DNA of 64,000 bases, from positions 151,090 to 215,089 of the forward strand of contig NZ_KE136367.1 of NCBI RefSeq assembly GCF_000406965.1, read 5' to 3'. Source of the DNA: Enterococcus avium ATCC 14025 (GTDB lineage: Bacteria; Bacillota; Bacilli; Lactobacillales; Enterococcaceae). Under the pieces are notes generated by a model. It worked only from the letters and a program-made list of their open reading frames with translations. It had not been told where the DNA came from and searched no databases. Below, piece after piece: positions 51,259 through 59,461 of the stretch. Position 1 is the first letter of the stretch. Each line of letters starts with the position of its first letter. The position numbers and the translations under genes were made by a program.

Positions 51259-52638
51259 TTATTCTGCCTCATACTCTAAATCAGACACCGCCGATTCTTC
51301 CTTGCTAAGGCGTCTGATACCAATCGTATAAAGAATTCCCGTCAAAAGCGCTGCGCTTGCATCAGCAAAAGGTGCCGCATGCAGCAAGCCATCCATTCCC
51401 CAAGTGTTTGAAAAAAGTAAAATTGCTGGAATTAATAAAATAATTTGACGAGTCAATGTTAAGAAAATAGCCGACCGGGTTCTTCCTGTGGCCTGAAAGA
51501 AATTCGAAGCGACAATTTGGAAGCCGATAACTGGCAAACACAAAAACCATGTTTGCAAGGCCTTCGTTCCAAACGTCAGAAGTTCAGGCTCATTATTGAA
51601 TAGCCTCACCAACTGTTCTGGCATGATCCTCGTTGCTAACCAACCAATACACACAATCGTCGTAGCGACCGTGATCGCATATTTTTGCGCTTCTTTTACC
51701 CGACCAAATTTTTTTGCCCCATAATTAAAACTAACGATCGGCTGTGCACCTTGAATAAGTCCAGTGATCGGCATCAATAGAATCGTTTGAATACTGTTGA
51801 CGATTCCCATTCCAGATACCGCAATATCTCCGCCGTAGGTCAATAACGACATATTCAAAACGACGTTCAAAATGCTATTTCCCAACTGCAACAGAAAACT
51901 AGGCATTCCCAAAGTAGTGATGCGCACAGCGACACGCCCTTTGATTCGCATATTCTTAAGTCGAATCTGATGATGGCTGCGTTTACTAAGTAGATAACTT
52001 AAAATCCAAACCATTGAAATAAACTGTGACAAGATTGTAGCTAACGCCGCGCCTGCCATCCCCATATCAAAAACATAGATAAAGACTGGATCAAGAATGA
52101 TATTGACGCCTGCGCCCATAAACATCGTGATCATGGCTAATTTAGGTTGTCCATCTGCTCGTAAAAAGTTATTCATACCAATACTAACAATCTGAAAAAC
52201 AGCCCCTGAAAAAATAATCCGCATATAACTGATGGCATAAGGAAGAACGCTATTACTAGCTCCAAAAGTCGTCAGCATTTGAGATAAAAACAGATGCCCC
52301 ATCAGCATAAATAGGAGCCCGCTAATTATCAGTAAAGAAAAGGCATTTCCCATTGCACGCTCAGCTTCCTCTGTTTTTCCGGCACCTAGCTTCATAGAAA
52401 AAAGCGTCGCACCCCCGACACCAAATAAAATACCAATCGATAATAAAATAATCATAATCGGAAATCCGATTGTGATTCCCGCCAAACCATTTGCTCCCAA
52501 GCCAGGTGCATGACCGATATAGATCCGATCAACTACGTTGTACAACGCATTGACTACCATTCCAATGATTGCTGGAATAGAAAATTGCATTAATAGCTTG
52601 GGAATTTTTTCTGTCCCTAACGGATTCGCTGCTTCCAT
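51259..52638 (-). CDS. MATE family multidrug efflux transporter (MepA-like)
   Basis: A 459-residue transporter with twelve hydrophobic segments in two similar halves. Family signatures: IPAIIGMVVNALYNVVDRIYIGH, GITIGFPIMIILLSIGILFGVGGATLFS and QGAQPIVSFNYGAKKF. MATE pumps expel cationic drugs using ion gradients. Its ATG starts immediately after the stop of the MarR gene (TAA-ATG), matching the staphylococcal mepR-mepA arrangement. Confidence 0.93.
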   Translation of the reverse strand: MEAANPLGTEKIPKLLMQFSIPAIIGMVVNALYNVVDRIYIGHAPGLGANGLAGITIGFPIMIILLSIGILFGVGGATLFSMKLGAGKTEEAERAMGNAFSLLIISGLLFMLMGHLFLSQMLTTFGASNSVLPYAISYMRIIFSGAVFQIVSIGMNNFLRADGQPKLAMITMFMGAGVNIILDPVFIYVFDMGMAGAALATILSQFISMVWILSYLLSKRSHHQIRLKNMRIKGRVAVRITTLGMPSFLLQLGNSILNVVLNMSLLTYGGDIAVSGMGIVNSIQTILLMPITGLIQGAQPIVSFNYGAKKFGRVKEAQKYAITVATTIVCIGWLATRIMPEQLVRLFNNEPELLTFGTKALQTWFLCLPVIGFQIVASNFFQATGRTRSAIFLTLTRQIILLIPAILLFSNTWGMDGLLHAAPFADASAALLTGILYTIGIRRLSKEESAVSDLEYEAE

Positions 52639-53076
52639 TTAATTTCCTCCCTTTAAATCATGTTGTTCGGTTTTCTCGACCATCTCCTCTAATAATTCAA
52701 AAAGCAGATTACGCTTAGATTCATCCATTCCCTCTAGCATGATCTTATTCCAACCAACAAATTTTTCGACCATCGCTTCTCGCATATCCAGACCCTTTTG
52801 TGTCATAGAAATTTTATTGCAGCGTTTGTCCTTTTCATCCTTTTCCTTTGTAACCAGACCCTTTTTAATCAGTGATTGAACCGTCCGAGCCGTCAGTGCC
52901 TTATCTACTTGCAAGTAAGTGCTGATTTCCTCCTGAGTCACTGCGTTATGCCGATAAAGATACATCAGGATCGGCTGTTCTGCCGTAGTAATGTTCAACG
53001 GCTTCATCGCCGCATTCAAATAAATTTGATTTTTTCGATACAAAATCGAAATCAACCGTCCGACACTTCGTTTCAT
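52639..53076 (-). CDS. MarR family regulator (MepR-like)
   Basis: A 145-residue winged-helix protein: LISILYRKNQIYLNAAMKPL, TQEEISTYLQVDKALTARTV, QSLIKKGLVTKEKDEKDKR. It is co-transcribed with the MATE pump. The promoter lies wholly inside the large inverted repeat at 53100-53158, which contains two copies of a dyad AGTTGA-CTAC-TCAACT. The protein therefore most likely represses its own operon. Confidence 0.93.
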   Translation of the reverse strand: MKRSVGRLISILYRKNQIYLNAAMKPLNITTAEQPILMYLYRHNAVTQEEISTYLQVDKALTARTVQSLIKKGLVTKEKDEKDKRCNKISMTQKGLDMREAMVEKFVGWNKIMLEGMDESKRNLLFELLEEMVEKTEQHDLKGGN

Positions 53077-53099
53077 AATACCCTCCGATTCTTTTAAAA

Positions 53100-53158
53100 A
53101 ACAATAGTTGACTACTCAACTAATTTACCAAGAATTAGTTGAGTAGTCAACTATTGTT
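53100..53158 (-). promoter_or_regulatory. 26-bp perfect inverted repeat enclosing the MarR-MATE promoter
   Basis: Arms 53100-53125 and 53133-53158 are exact reverse complements with a TACCAAG spacer. Each arm itself contains AGTTGA-CTAC-TCAACT. On the minus strand TTGACT, a 17-bp spacer and TGG-TAAATT form an extended -10 promoter inside it. This gives two operator copies over -35 and downstream of -10. Confidence 0.88.
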
Positions 53159-53330
53159 CAAAAAGAAATTTTAATAAATATGAAAAGCGAGCTTTTCCCG
53201 TGTTACACCTGTAATTGGCAGTTGGTAAACATGTAATGGATTCATTTTCGCCACATATGCGATTTGACTAAATCTCTTGTTCTTTTTTGATAAAAGCTAC
53301 ATCTACAGCTCACCCCTTAACAAACTGCAA
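53159..53330. other. Intergenic region with diverged half-repeat
   Basis: No gene. From about 53256 the sequence (CATATGCGATTTGACTAAAT, CTTGTTC, GATAAAA, ACATCTACAGCTCA) is a diverged copy of the second half of the tandem repeat that starts at 53331. Confidence 0.5.
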
Positions 53331-53964
53331 AAAGCCAAACTCGCAGCTAGTTCGTATTAATGGACTAACTTTTTCAAAAAGCGAAAAAGTTAATCTTATT
53401 CTCACTGCGCATACGATTTGGCTGAACTACTTGTTCAGTTTTTGATAAAAAACGACATCTTCATCTCAAACTTTATATGCTGCGAAAAGCCAAACTCGCA
53501 ACTAGCTCAATAGAACGGTAAACATTTTTCGAAATACGCGAAAAATGCTCTTAGTTTCGTACGCATACGATTTGGCTAAACTACTTGTTCAGTTTTTGAT
53601 AAAAAACTACATCTTCATCTCAAACTTTATATGCTGCAAAAAGCCAAACTCGCAGCTAGCTCAATAGAATGATAAGCATTTTTCGAAATACGCGAAAAAT
53701 GCTCTTAGTTTCGTACGCATACGATTTGGCTAGACCGCTTGTTCTTTTTTTGGTAAAAAACGACATCCTCGTCTCAAGCTTTATAAACTGCAAAAAGCCA
53801 AACTCGCAACTAGTTCATATTAATGGATTAACTTTTTCAAAAAGCGAAAAAGTTAGTCTTGTTCTCACTGCGCATACGATTTGGCTAAACTACTTGTTCA
53901 GTTTTTGATAAAAAACGACATCTTCATCTCAAACTTTATATACTGCGAAAAGCCAAACTCGCAA
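53331..53964. repeat. Tandem array of 154-155 bp intergenic repeats
   Basis: The anchor AAAGCCAAACTCGCA recurs at 53331, 53486, 53640, 53794 and 53949, giving periods of 155, 154, 154 and 155 bp: four full units and a fragment. Each unit holds AGCCAAA and, about 95 nt later, TTTGGCT, enclosing a second hairpin. That inner hairpin has two versions: AACTTTTTC/GAAAAAGTT in units 1 and 4, and CATTTTTCG/CGAAAAATG in units 2 and 3. No open frame runs through. It may be a mobile or amplified intergenic element, or an array of small RNAs. Confidence 0.88.
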
Positions 53965-53996
53965 AAAAGCGATTAAAACCAGCTGGTCTTAATCGC
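53963..53996 (-). terminator. Terminator after MFS gene
   Basis: On the minus strand GCGATTAAGACCA pairs with TGGTTTTAATCGC, followed by six U. Confidence 0.9.
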
Positions 53997-54010
53997 CTTG
54001 AATAGATTCT

Positions 54011-55288
54011 TTATGCACGCTCAGTATTCGAGCTTTTTGGTGTCTTATCACCCGTTGATTTCGCTAAACCTTTAATTGATCCGCGAATGATCATGGAAGC
54101 TGCAAAACCAACCAATGCTAAAACAGCGAATATTCGCAAAACATTCGTATATGAATGGAACATTTCAGTGATCTTCCCTAAAAAAATCGGACCGAACATC
54201 CCAGCCGCTGCCCAGGCAGTTAAGATATACCCGTGAATCGCACCGACTTCCTTTGAACCAAAGACATCGCCAATATATGCAGGGACAATCGAAAAGCCTG
54301 CACCATAACAAGTCATCAACAAACAGATCAATGCGGCAAACAGCAATGGCGAGCTTACTACTGATAAACTTAACAACACAACAATATCAATCACAAAAAG
54401 AATCGTGAAGACATTCTTACGTCCCAAGACATCTGAGATCAAGGCCCAAACCAACCGGCCGCACCCATTGAATACACCCATCACACCGACCATCGTAGCC
54501 GCCATGCCAGCAGTCATTCCGGTAATTTCTTGGGCCATTGGTGAAGCTTCTGAAACAAGCGAGATTCCGCAAGTAATATTTAAAAATAGCATAAACCATA
54601 ATAGCCAAAAGGTTTTTGTTTTAATCGCTTGATTGGCGGTCAGTTGCACGCCGCGATATTGAATTTTCACTTCTTCTTTTGGATTGGGCGCTTCAAAGCC
54701 TTCTGGCGTCCAGCCAACTGGCGGTTTTTCCAAATACCGTGAAGCGGTGAACATCACTAAGAAATACGCAATCCCTAAAATATAAAAAGTCGAAGGAACA
54801 CCGACACGCACCATCAACTGTTGGGCGATCGGTCCAGTGATCATAGAAGCAAAACCAAATCCCATGATGGCAAGTCCAGTAGCCAAGCCCTTTCTATCTG
54901 GGAACCATCGGATCATGGTTGATACTGGTGTAACATACCCAGCTCCTAAACCGATTCCGCCAATAATCCCATAAGTCAGATACAACATTGGCAGCGAATG
55001 ACTAGAAACCGCAAAGCCAGTCGAGATAATTCCCAAACCGAATAAAATCGAGGCGACCGTTCCTGTCTTTCTTGGGCCAAATTTTTCTACAAATTTCCCC
55101 ATAAATGCCGCTGATGTTCCTAAACAGAAAATCGCTAAACTAAATGCAAAAGAGATTGATGATTTATCCCACCCGGTCATCTCTTTAATTGGTTCCTTGA
55201 ATACGCTCCACGCGTATGCTGAACCGATAGATAGATGAATCGCTACGCCTGACAAAGCGATCAGCCATCTATTTTTTTCCCTGCGCAT
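54011..55288 (-). CDS. OFA family MFS transporter
   Basis: About 425 residues from ATG 55288 (MRREKNRWLIALSGVAIHLS), which has AGGAGG 7 nt upstream; the longer frame begins in AT-rich leader. Twelve hydrophobic segments. GSAYAWSVFKEPI and GLGAGYVTPVSTMIRWFPDR plus KGLATGLAIMGFGFAS are characteristic of the oxalate/formate antiporter family. Substrates in this family range over small carboxylates, and the one here is unknown. It is a single-gene unit. Confidence 0.9.
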   Translation of the reverse strand: MRREKNRWLIALSGVAIHLSIGSAYAWSVFKEPIKEMTGWDKSSISFAFSLAIFCLGTSAAFMGKFVEKFGPRKTGTVASILFGLGIISTGFAVSSHSLPMLYLTYGIIGGIGLGAGYVTPVSTMIRWFPDRKGLATGLAIMGFGFASMITGPIAQQLMVRVGVPSTFYILGIAYFLVMFTASRYLEKPPVGWTPEGFEAPNPKEEVKIQYRGVQLTANQAIKTKTFWLLWFMLFLNITCGISLVSEASPMAQEITGMTAGMAATMVGVMGVFNGCGRLVWALISDVLGRKNVFTILFVIDIVVLLSLSVVSSPLLFAALICLLMTCYGAGFSIVPAYIGDVFGSKEVGAIHGYILTAWAAAGMFGPIFLGKITEMFHSYTNVLRIFAVLALVGFAASMIIRGSIKGLAKSTGDKTPKSSNTERA

Positions 55289-55605
55289 CTTTTTTCCTCC
55301 TATTTTCCGCTGATTTATGTGTTTGAGTGTGACAAAAAATAGATAACAAACGTTATCTTTTTTTGTTTGAAAAATATTTATTTTTAGCACTCAATAAACA
55401 CGAGTATACGCTCTCATTTCGTTAAATTCAACTAATTTTTTTATATATTCCGAATATTGAGATTGTGTTAAAAAAAAGAATTCTATTTAATTTCTGTATG
55501 TATCTATCCCTATACAGATAAATGCTCTTATAAAATAAAATTCTTCACATTCCTCGCCTATTTCCGCTTTAATAAATTTGACTCTTTCTTCACTTTTTAA
55601 CCTTG
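55289..55605. other. AT-rich intergenic region
   Basis: Contains the promoter of the MFS gene (not resolved) and no gene. The minus-strand leader has a TTTTTGTTTGAAAAATATT region upstream of the ribosome site. Confidence 0.35.
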
Positions 55606-55641
55606 AAAAAAAGACTATCAATCGAATTTCCCTTGATAGTC
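55606..55641 (-). terminator. Terminator after GyrI-like gene
   Basis: On the minus strand GACTATCAA/TTGATAGTC, 11-nt loop, seven U. Confidence 0.9.
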
Positions 55642-55673
55642 CCTAGACTCAGAATAAATCCCTTTTCTCACTC

Positions 55674-56105
55674 TTACTTCTTCATTTTTTGAATAGGTAC
55701 ATAAAATAATACCTTACCTACGCCTGTGTACTCTTCTAAATTAAAATTTCCGGCAATTTGAAAATCTTCACTTTGAGCCAATTCACCGTAGCTGCGACCG
55801 ATCAGTTGATCCAACTCTACTTGGTCTTTATAGTTTAGGTTAAAACAGGCATACGTTCCCGCAGGCAATTCAAACTCAGATGGACGAGTTTCTGTGATTT
55901 CGGTATTTCCAATCAGATAACATTGTTCACCATCGATAACTGCGTTTACAGCTAACAGATTCTCTTCAACCTTTGAGGCATATTCTTCTTTTGACCGCAT
56001 CTTCTGTTTACTCATTTCTGCCAATCCATTCGCAGAATTCGGCGCATTCAAAGTTGTAATCCAACCGTAAACTGTCACGGCCTCTCTTTCAACAGTCTTA
56101 AACAT
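55674..56105 (-). CDS. GyrI-like small-molecule-binding domain protein
   Basis: A 143-residue stand-alone protein resembling the C-terminal effector domain of AraC/MerR drug sensors: VYGWITTLNAPNS at the start, FELPAGTYACFNLNYKDQVE in the middle, VGKVLFYVPIQKMKK at the end. No DNA-binding domain. Stand-alone GyrI-like proteins may bind or hydrolyse small toxic compounds. It is a single gene. Confidence 0.78.
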   Translation of the reverse strand: MFKTVEREAVTVYGWITTLNAPNSANGLAEMSKQKMRSKEEYASKVEENLLAVNAVIDGEQCYLIGNTEITETRPSEFELPAGTYACFNLNYKDQVELDQLIGRSYGELAQSEDFQIAGNFNLEEYTGVGKVLFYVPIQKMKK

Positions 56106-56240
56106 GACTAGATTCCTTCTCTCTTTGAAGTTCTTTCCATTTTTCGCTAAAAAAACAGGGAGTCATCCGTTACACGCTAAATATATAGTCCTAACCTAGT
56201 CAATGCAATAAAGATGCCTGTAGAAACCAACATCGTCTGT

Positions 56241-56771
56241 TTAAAAATGAATATAGCCCAGCGCAGCCAGGATCAAGAGTGTTGTGCATAAAATTATGAG
56301 AAACAACGTAACCAGCAAAAACATACTAACAGTGTTTTTAACCGAAGGAGTCATTACATCCTTCAGGTTTTTAAAGTGGATCACACATACCCAGCCCATA
56401 GCGATCGTTAACGACAGCTGAATCGGAATGATTCCAACCAGACTTCCGCCATTGATCGCTGCTACAAATCCAACAAATGAAAAAAGTAGCAGCGCAACTG
56501 CACAAATTACAGAAAATAAACCCACTTGAATCGACTGCAACAGCTTTGCCTCTTGCTTTATCTTAGCCATATACTTCACATCCCCTTTCATCAAATAATC
56601 AAGAGAAACTTCATAATAATCACTGATGGCAACTAGCGTTGGAATGTCGGGATAATTTTTCTCATTCTCCCAATTCGAAATCGTTTGGCGTGTCACGTGA
56701 AAAATTTTTGCCGCCTCTTGCTGTGTAAGTCCCCGCTCTTTTCTTTGCGCTTTTAAAATCTTAGCGATCAT
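56241..56771 (-). CDS. XRE family regulator with C-terminal membrane helices
   Basis: A 176-residue protein. Residues 4-60 form a helix-turn-helix (LKAQRKERGLTQQEAAKIFH, VTRQTISNWENEKNYPDIPT). Residues 80-175 carry three hydrophobic segments (VGLFSVICAVALLLFSFVGF; IPIQLSLTIAMGWVCVIHF; TVSMFLLVTLFLIILCTTLL). Membrane-tethered Xre regulators are common in lactic acid bacteria, where they sense envelope conditions. It is divergent from the LytTR gene. Confidence 0.88.
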   Translation of the reverse strand: MIAKILKAQRKERGLTQQEAAKIFHVTRQTISNWENEKNYPDIPTLVAISDYYEVSLDYLMKGDVKYMAKIKQEAKLLQSIQVGLFSVICAVALLLFSFVGFVAAINGGSLVGIIPIQLSLTIAMGWVCVIHFKNLKDVMTPSVKNTVSMFLLVTLFLIILCTTLLILAALGYIHF

Positions 56772-56882
56772 GATGATTTCTCCTTCCTAACTTGATGATA
56801 GGATTTCTAACTAAATTATACTAGAAAGCACCACTTACTTATTGTTTTTGTGACGCAAGAACTATTTGACATTGCCAATTTT

Positions 56883-56913
56883 TGCAACAAACTTCTCTTT
56901 TCCTGCAACAAAC
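56883..56913 (+). promoter_or_regulatory. LytTR-type direct-repeat binding site
   Basis: TGCAACAAAC at 56883-56892 and again at 56904-56913, 21 bp apart, about two helical turns. LytTR regulators bind paired direct repeats with this spacing. A weak extended -10 promoter (TGC-TATGCT, 56944-56952) lies downstream, consistent with activation by the LytTR gene product. Confidence 0.65.
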
Positions 56914-56975
56914 GAAAAAAAGATTCTTTCTGCTGACAATCCTTGCTATGCTTAAGTCACAGAAGGGGGAAACAT

Positions 56976-57428
56976 ATGAACATCAACTTTACCTGGGTGA
57001 AAGAAAAAGCCTTAAACGAAATTGACATTTTTGCGAATCCTGAAAACAGGGCCAAACTTGAACGTCTTGAAAAACAGCTGCAACAAGAACAGGAAATTGT
57101 GGCAATTGATCCCAAAAATAACCGTTCAATCAAATTACCGCTAGACCAAATAGTCTCTTTTGAAACTATGGGGCATTTAGTCAACGTTCATTTAATCAAT
57201 CAGCAGAACTATCTCATGCAAAAACGGCTTAAGAAATTGGTTACTTTAGAGAGTCAAAATTTTTATCGCATTAATAATTCGCAGATTTTAAATCTAAACT
57301 GTGTTCAATCCTTCCAATTAGGAGAGCACGCGCGTTTAGAAGTTCACACCAAAACAGATTCTACTTATATTGTCAGTCGTCACTATGCCAAGAAAATCAA
57401 GGAGGAACTATCATGTTCAAACAATTAA
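56976..57428 (+). CDS. LytTR DNA-binding domain regulator
   Basis: A 150-residue protein from ATG 56976, with AGAAGGGGG upstream; the longer frame starts in the promoter. The C-terminal 95 residues are a LytTR domain: IVSFETMGHLVNVHLINQQN, KKLVTLESQNFYRINNSQIL, NLNCVQSFQLGEHARLEV and TYIVSRHYAKKIKEEL. It lacks a receiver domain, the usual form when paired with a DUF3021 protein. It probably autoregulates through the repeat at 56883. Confidence 0.92.
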   Translation: MNINFTWVKEKALNEIDIFANPENRAKLERLEKQLQQEQEIVAIDPKNNRSIKLPLDQIVSFETMGHLVNVHLINQQNYLMQKRLKKLVTLESQNFYRINNSQILNLNCVQSFQLGEHARLEVHTKTDSTYIVSRHYAKKIKEELSCSNN

Positions 57429-57823
57429 AAAATAATTTCTTTCAAGCAGGCTTCGGATCATTTATTTGGATCACTATTCTTTGCTCACTCACGGATTTCT
57501 CTTCAAAAATTCCTTTTCATTATATCTGGAATCTCGTTGGAATCAGCGTTCTAATCGGCCTTTTATTCGGGATCGTCTATCCTTTTTTATGGAACTATTC
57601 GACCTTTAAAGCTTCAATCAATGTTGTCATCTGTACAGTGTTAAATACGCTTTGCGCTTATACAGGCGTGTATCTTTATTCGACTCAGATGTTTGACCTG
57701 ATCCGACCGTTCTTTATCGCCGTATTGCTGCTTACATTGATTCTGCATATCATCACCTTTTATTTCTACTCAAAACACGATAATAAAAAAATGGCCGCAG
57801 CATTAAACAATCTGAATGATTAA
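57413..57823 (+). CDS. DUF3021 membrane protein (LytTR partner)
   Basis: A 136-residue protein with four membrane helices (FGSFIWITILCSLTDF; LVGISVLIGLLFGIVYPFLW; ASINVVICTVLNTLCAYTGV; PFFIAVLLLTLILHIITFYF). It overlaps the LytTR gene by 16 nt, with GGAGG inside that gene, so expression is coupled. In other Firmicutes DUF3021 proteins are thought to inhibit their paired LytTR regulator at the membrane; the signal is unknown. Confidence 0.9.
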   Translation: MFKQLKNNFFQAGFGSFIWITILCSLTDFSSKIPFHYIWNLVGISVLIGLLFGIVYPFLWNYSTFKASINVVICTVLNTLCAYTGVYLYSTQMFDLIRPFFIAVLLLTLILHIITFYFYSKHDNKKMAAALNNLND

Positions 57824-57861
57824 AAAAATCCCTGACTTTGTTTTCAAGTCAGGGATTTTTC
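57823..57861. terminator. Bidirectional terminator
   Basis: A 15-bp perfect stem AAAAATCCCTGACTT/AAGTCAGGGATTTTT, 6-nt loop, between convergent genes. Confidence 0.93.
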
Positions 57862-57868
57862 TATGCTT

Positions 57869-58189
57869 TTAAAATGTTACGATCTTATCCGCCCACTCCA
57901 CCATTTCAACACAATCAAACATCGTTGAAATTGGACAGGAGGTTTGATCCTCTAATTGTCGAGATTTGAGGCAAGTGCCGCAAGCCAATAGCTCGCCGCC
58001 TTGCTCTTCCAACTTCTGCATTTCCGCTGGCACATTGTATTGATCGTCTTCAATACTTTCAACTTCCACGGCTTCCCCCATAAGGAAAAATTTCACCTGA
58101 TGCCCTTTCTTCAAAGCCGCTACACCAAATCGAAAAGCGTTCCAAGCTTTCTCATGCTCTTTGGTTTCCAAAATAATCGCTAATTTCAT
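57869..58189 (-). CDS. DsrE/DsrF-like family protein
   Basis: A 106-residue protein: LAIILETKEHEKAWNAFRFG, VKFFLMGEAVEVESIE and LLACGTCLKSRQLE. The Cys in ACGTC sits where the sulfur-carrying Cys of DsrE/TusD-type proteins lies, so a role in sulfur transfer or redox is possible. It is a single gene; the other sulfur genes are 48 kb away. Confidence 0.84.
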   Translation of the reverse strand: MKLAIILETKEHEKAWNAFRFGVAALKKGHQVKFFLMGEAVEVESIEDDQYNVPAEMQKLEEQGGELLACGTCLKSRQLEDQTSCPISTMFDCVEMVEWADKIVTF

Positions 58190-58292
58190 TTCATCCGCTC
58201 CTTTAGTCTTATAGTTTATACAGTGGATATTTCTACCCCAATCACTTTAAAGTATAGCCTTAAAAAAAACTGAAAACAATCCGCTTTTTACT

Positions 58293-58329
58293 ATAAAAAT
58301 AAAAGGTACCAGCACACGCTGATACCTTC
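58293..58329 (-). terminator. Terminator after envelope operon
   Basis: On the minus strand AAGGTATCAGC/GCTGGTACCTT (one mismatch) with GTGT loop, followed by a U-rich tail. Confidence 0.85.
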
Positions 58330-58351
58330 ATTCTTTTAACTTATGAATAGA

Positions 58352-59443
58352 TTAGTCTAGAATTTTCGTTACATCTTCTTGCATTTTTCCTTGCGCAAGG
58401 ATATTTACTCGAGTTTGCAACTCTTCATACATTGAAGCAACCGACTGACGAGACTCGTTTACTTCTTCAGAAATCTCTTTGGCTTGCTCGTTGATCATCG
58501 CCAACTCTTTCTTCGCTTCTTCTATAATCCGATATGCTTCCATCTTGGATTTTTCTACCATGCGATTGGCTTGTTTTCGTGCTGAAATCAACACTTCACC
58601 GATTTCCTGCTGTGCTGAAACTGCTTCTTGTTTTAATTGTTCATTTTCTGCACGAAGCTCGGCAACTTTTTCTCTTAGATCTAGGAGTTCTTTTTCTTGA
58701 AGCTCTTTCGCTTCTTGTTCTTCCGCCATTTGGTCCATCGCTTGGTCTTTTTCAACGATTACCTTATCTAATTGAGAATATTCTTCGTCTTTCTCATTGA
58801 TCTCTGCAATCAATTCATCGATCTGGCCTTCCAATTGATGGATTTTTTCTAGTCGTTGGATTTCTTCATCTTTTTGCTGGGCAACTAGCGCTTGATGTTC
58901 TTCGTGAATTTCCTCCAACTCCTGTTCTACAGTAGCTAAATGGGCTACCGAATCCTTTAATTTTTCATTTTCTGCTAGAGCTTGTTCCAACTGCTGTCTC
59001 AACTGATCCAATTCTTGTGTCTCTTTCAGTCGTTGAACTTCTTGACGCGCTCGTTGGACCTCTGCTTCTAAATCTTGGATTTGGCGGCGATTTTGGGCCT
59101 TTTCTTCTCCCATCCTTAATACAGATTGACGATAATTCTCGTTTTCTTTGGTTAACTGCTGAGTTTGTGCCGACATTTCCTTTTTATATTTCTGTAAAAC
59201 TTGTTCCTTTTCAAAAATCAAACGTTTTAACTCTTTGATTTCTTCCGCTTGCTTTTCTGGAGTCTCTGGAATTGTGTTATCAGAAACCATCTTCAAAGCG
59301 GGAGCAGGCTTCGCCTGTGTTTGCGCCTGCGCTGCCGGCGGGGTTTGCTCCTCGTTTTCAACTCTCTCTTCTGGAACAGAATTGATCTCATCGATAATGT
59401 TCTTGTTGAAAAACCATCCGCTCTTTTTTTGTTGTGCTACCAT
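58352..59443 (-). CDS. Long coiled-coil protein, DivIVA-like C-terminus possible
   Basis: A 363-residue acidic protein. After a Pro/Ala/Gln-rich region (about 30-55) it is coiled coil from residue 65 to the end, with runs such as EIKELKRLIFEKEQVLQKYK. The segment VLISARKQANRMVEKSKMEA, YRIIEEAKKEL resembles the tail of DivIVA/GpsB-type proteins. No signal or membrane helix. It is the last gene of the envelope operon, so it may organise the hydrolase, signal peptidase and membrane protein at the division site. Function is inferred from context. Confidence 0.75.
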   Translation of the reverse strand: MVAQQKKSGWFFNKNIIDEINSVPEERVENEEQTPPAAQAQTQAKPAPALKMVSDNTIPETPEKQAEEIKELKRLIFEKEQVLQKYKKEMSAQTQQLTKENENYRQSVLRMGEEKAQNRRQIQDLEAEVQRARQEVQRLKETQELDQLRQQLEQALAENEKLKDSVAHLATVEQELEEIHEEHQALVAQQKDEEIQRLEKIHQLEGQIDELIAEINEKDEEYSQLDKVIVEKDQAMDQMAEEQEAKELQEKELLDLREKVAELRAENEQLKQEAVSAQQEIGEVLISARKQANRMVEKSKMEAYRIIEEAKKELAMINEQAKEISEEVNESRQSVASMYEELQTRVNILAQGKMQEDVTKILD

Positions 59444-59461
59444 TTTTTTCCCTTCTTTCCG

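Noticed and set aside
53331-53964. CRISPR array
   Set aside because: Period of 154-155 bp with nearly whole-unit identity and no unique spacers; no cas genes.
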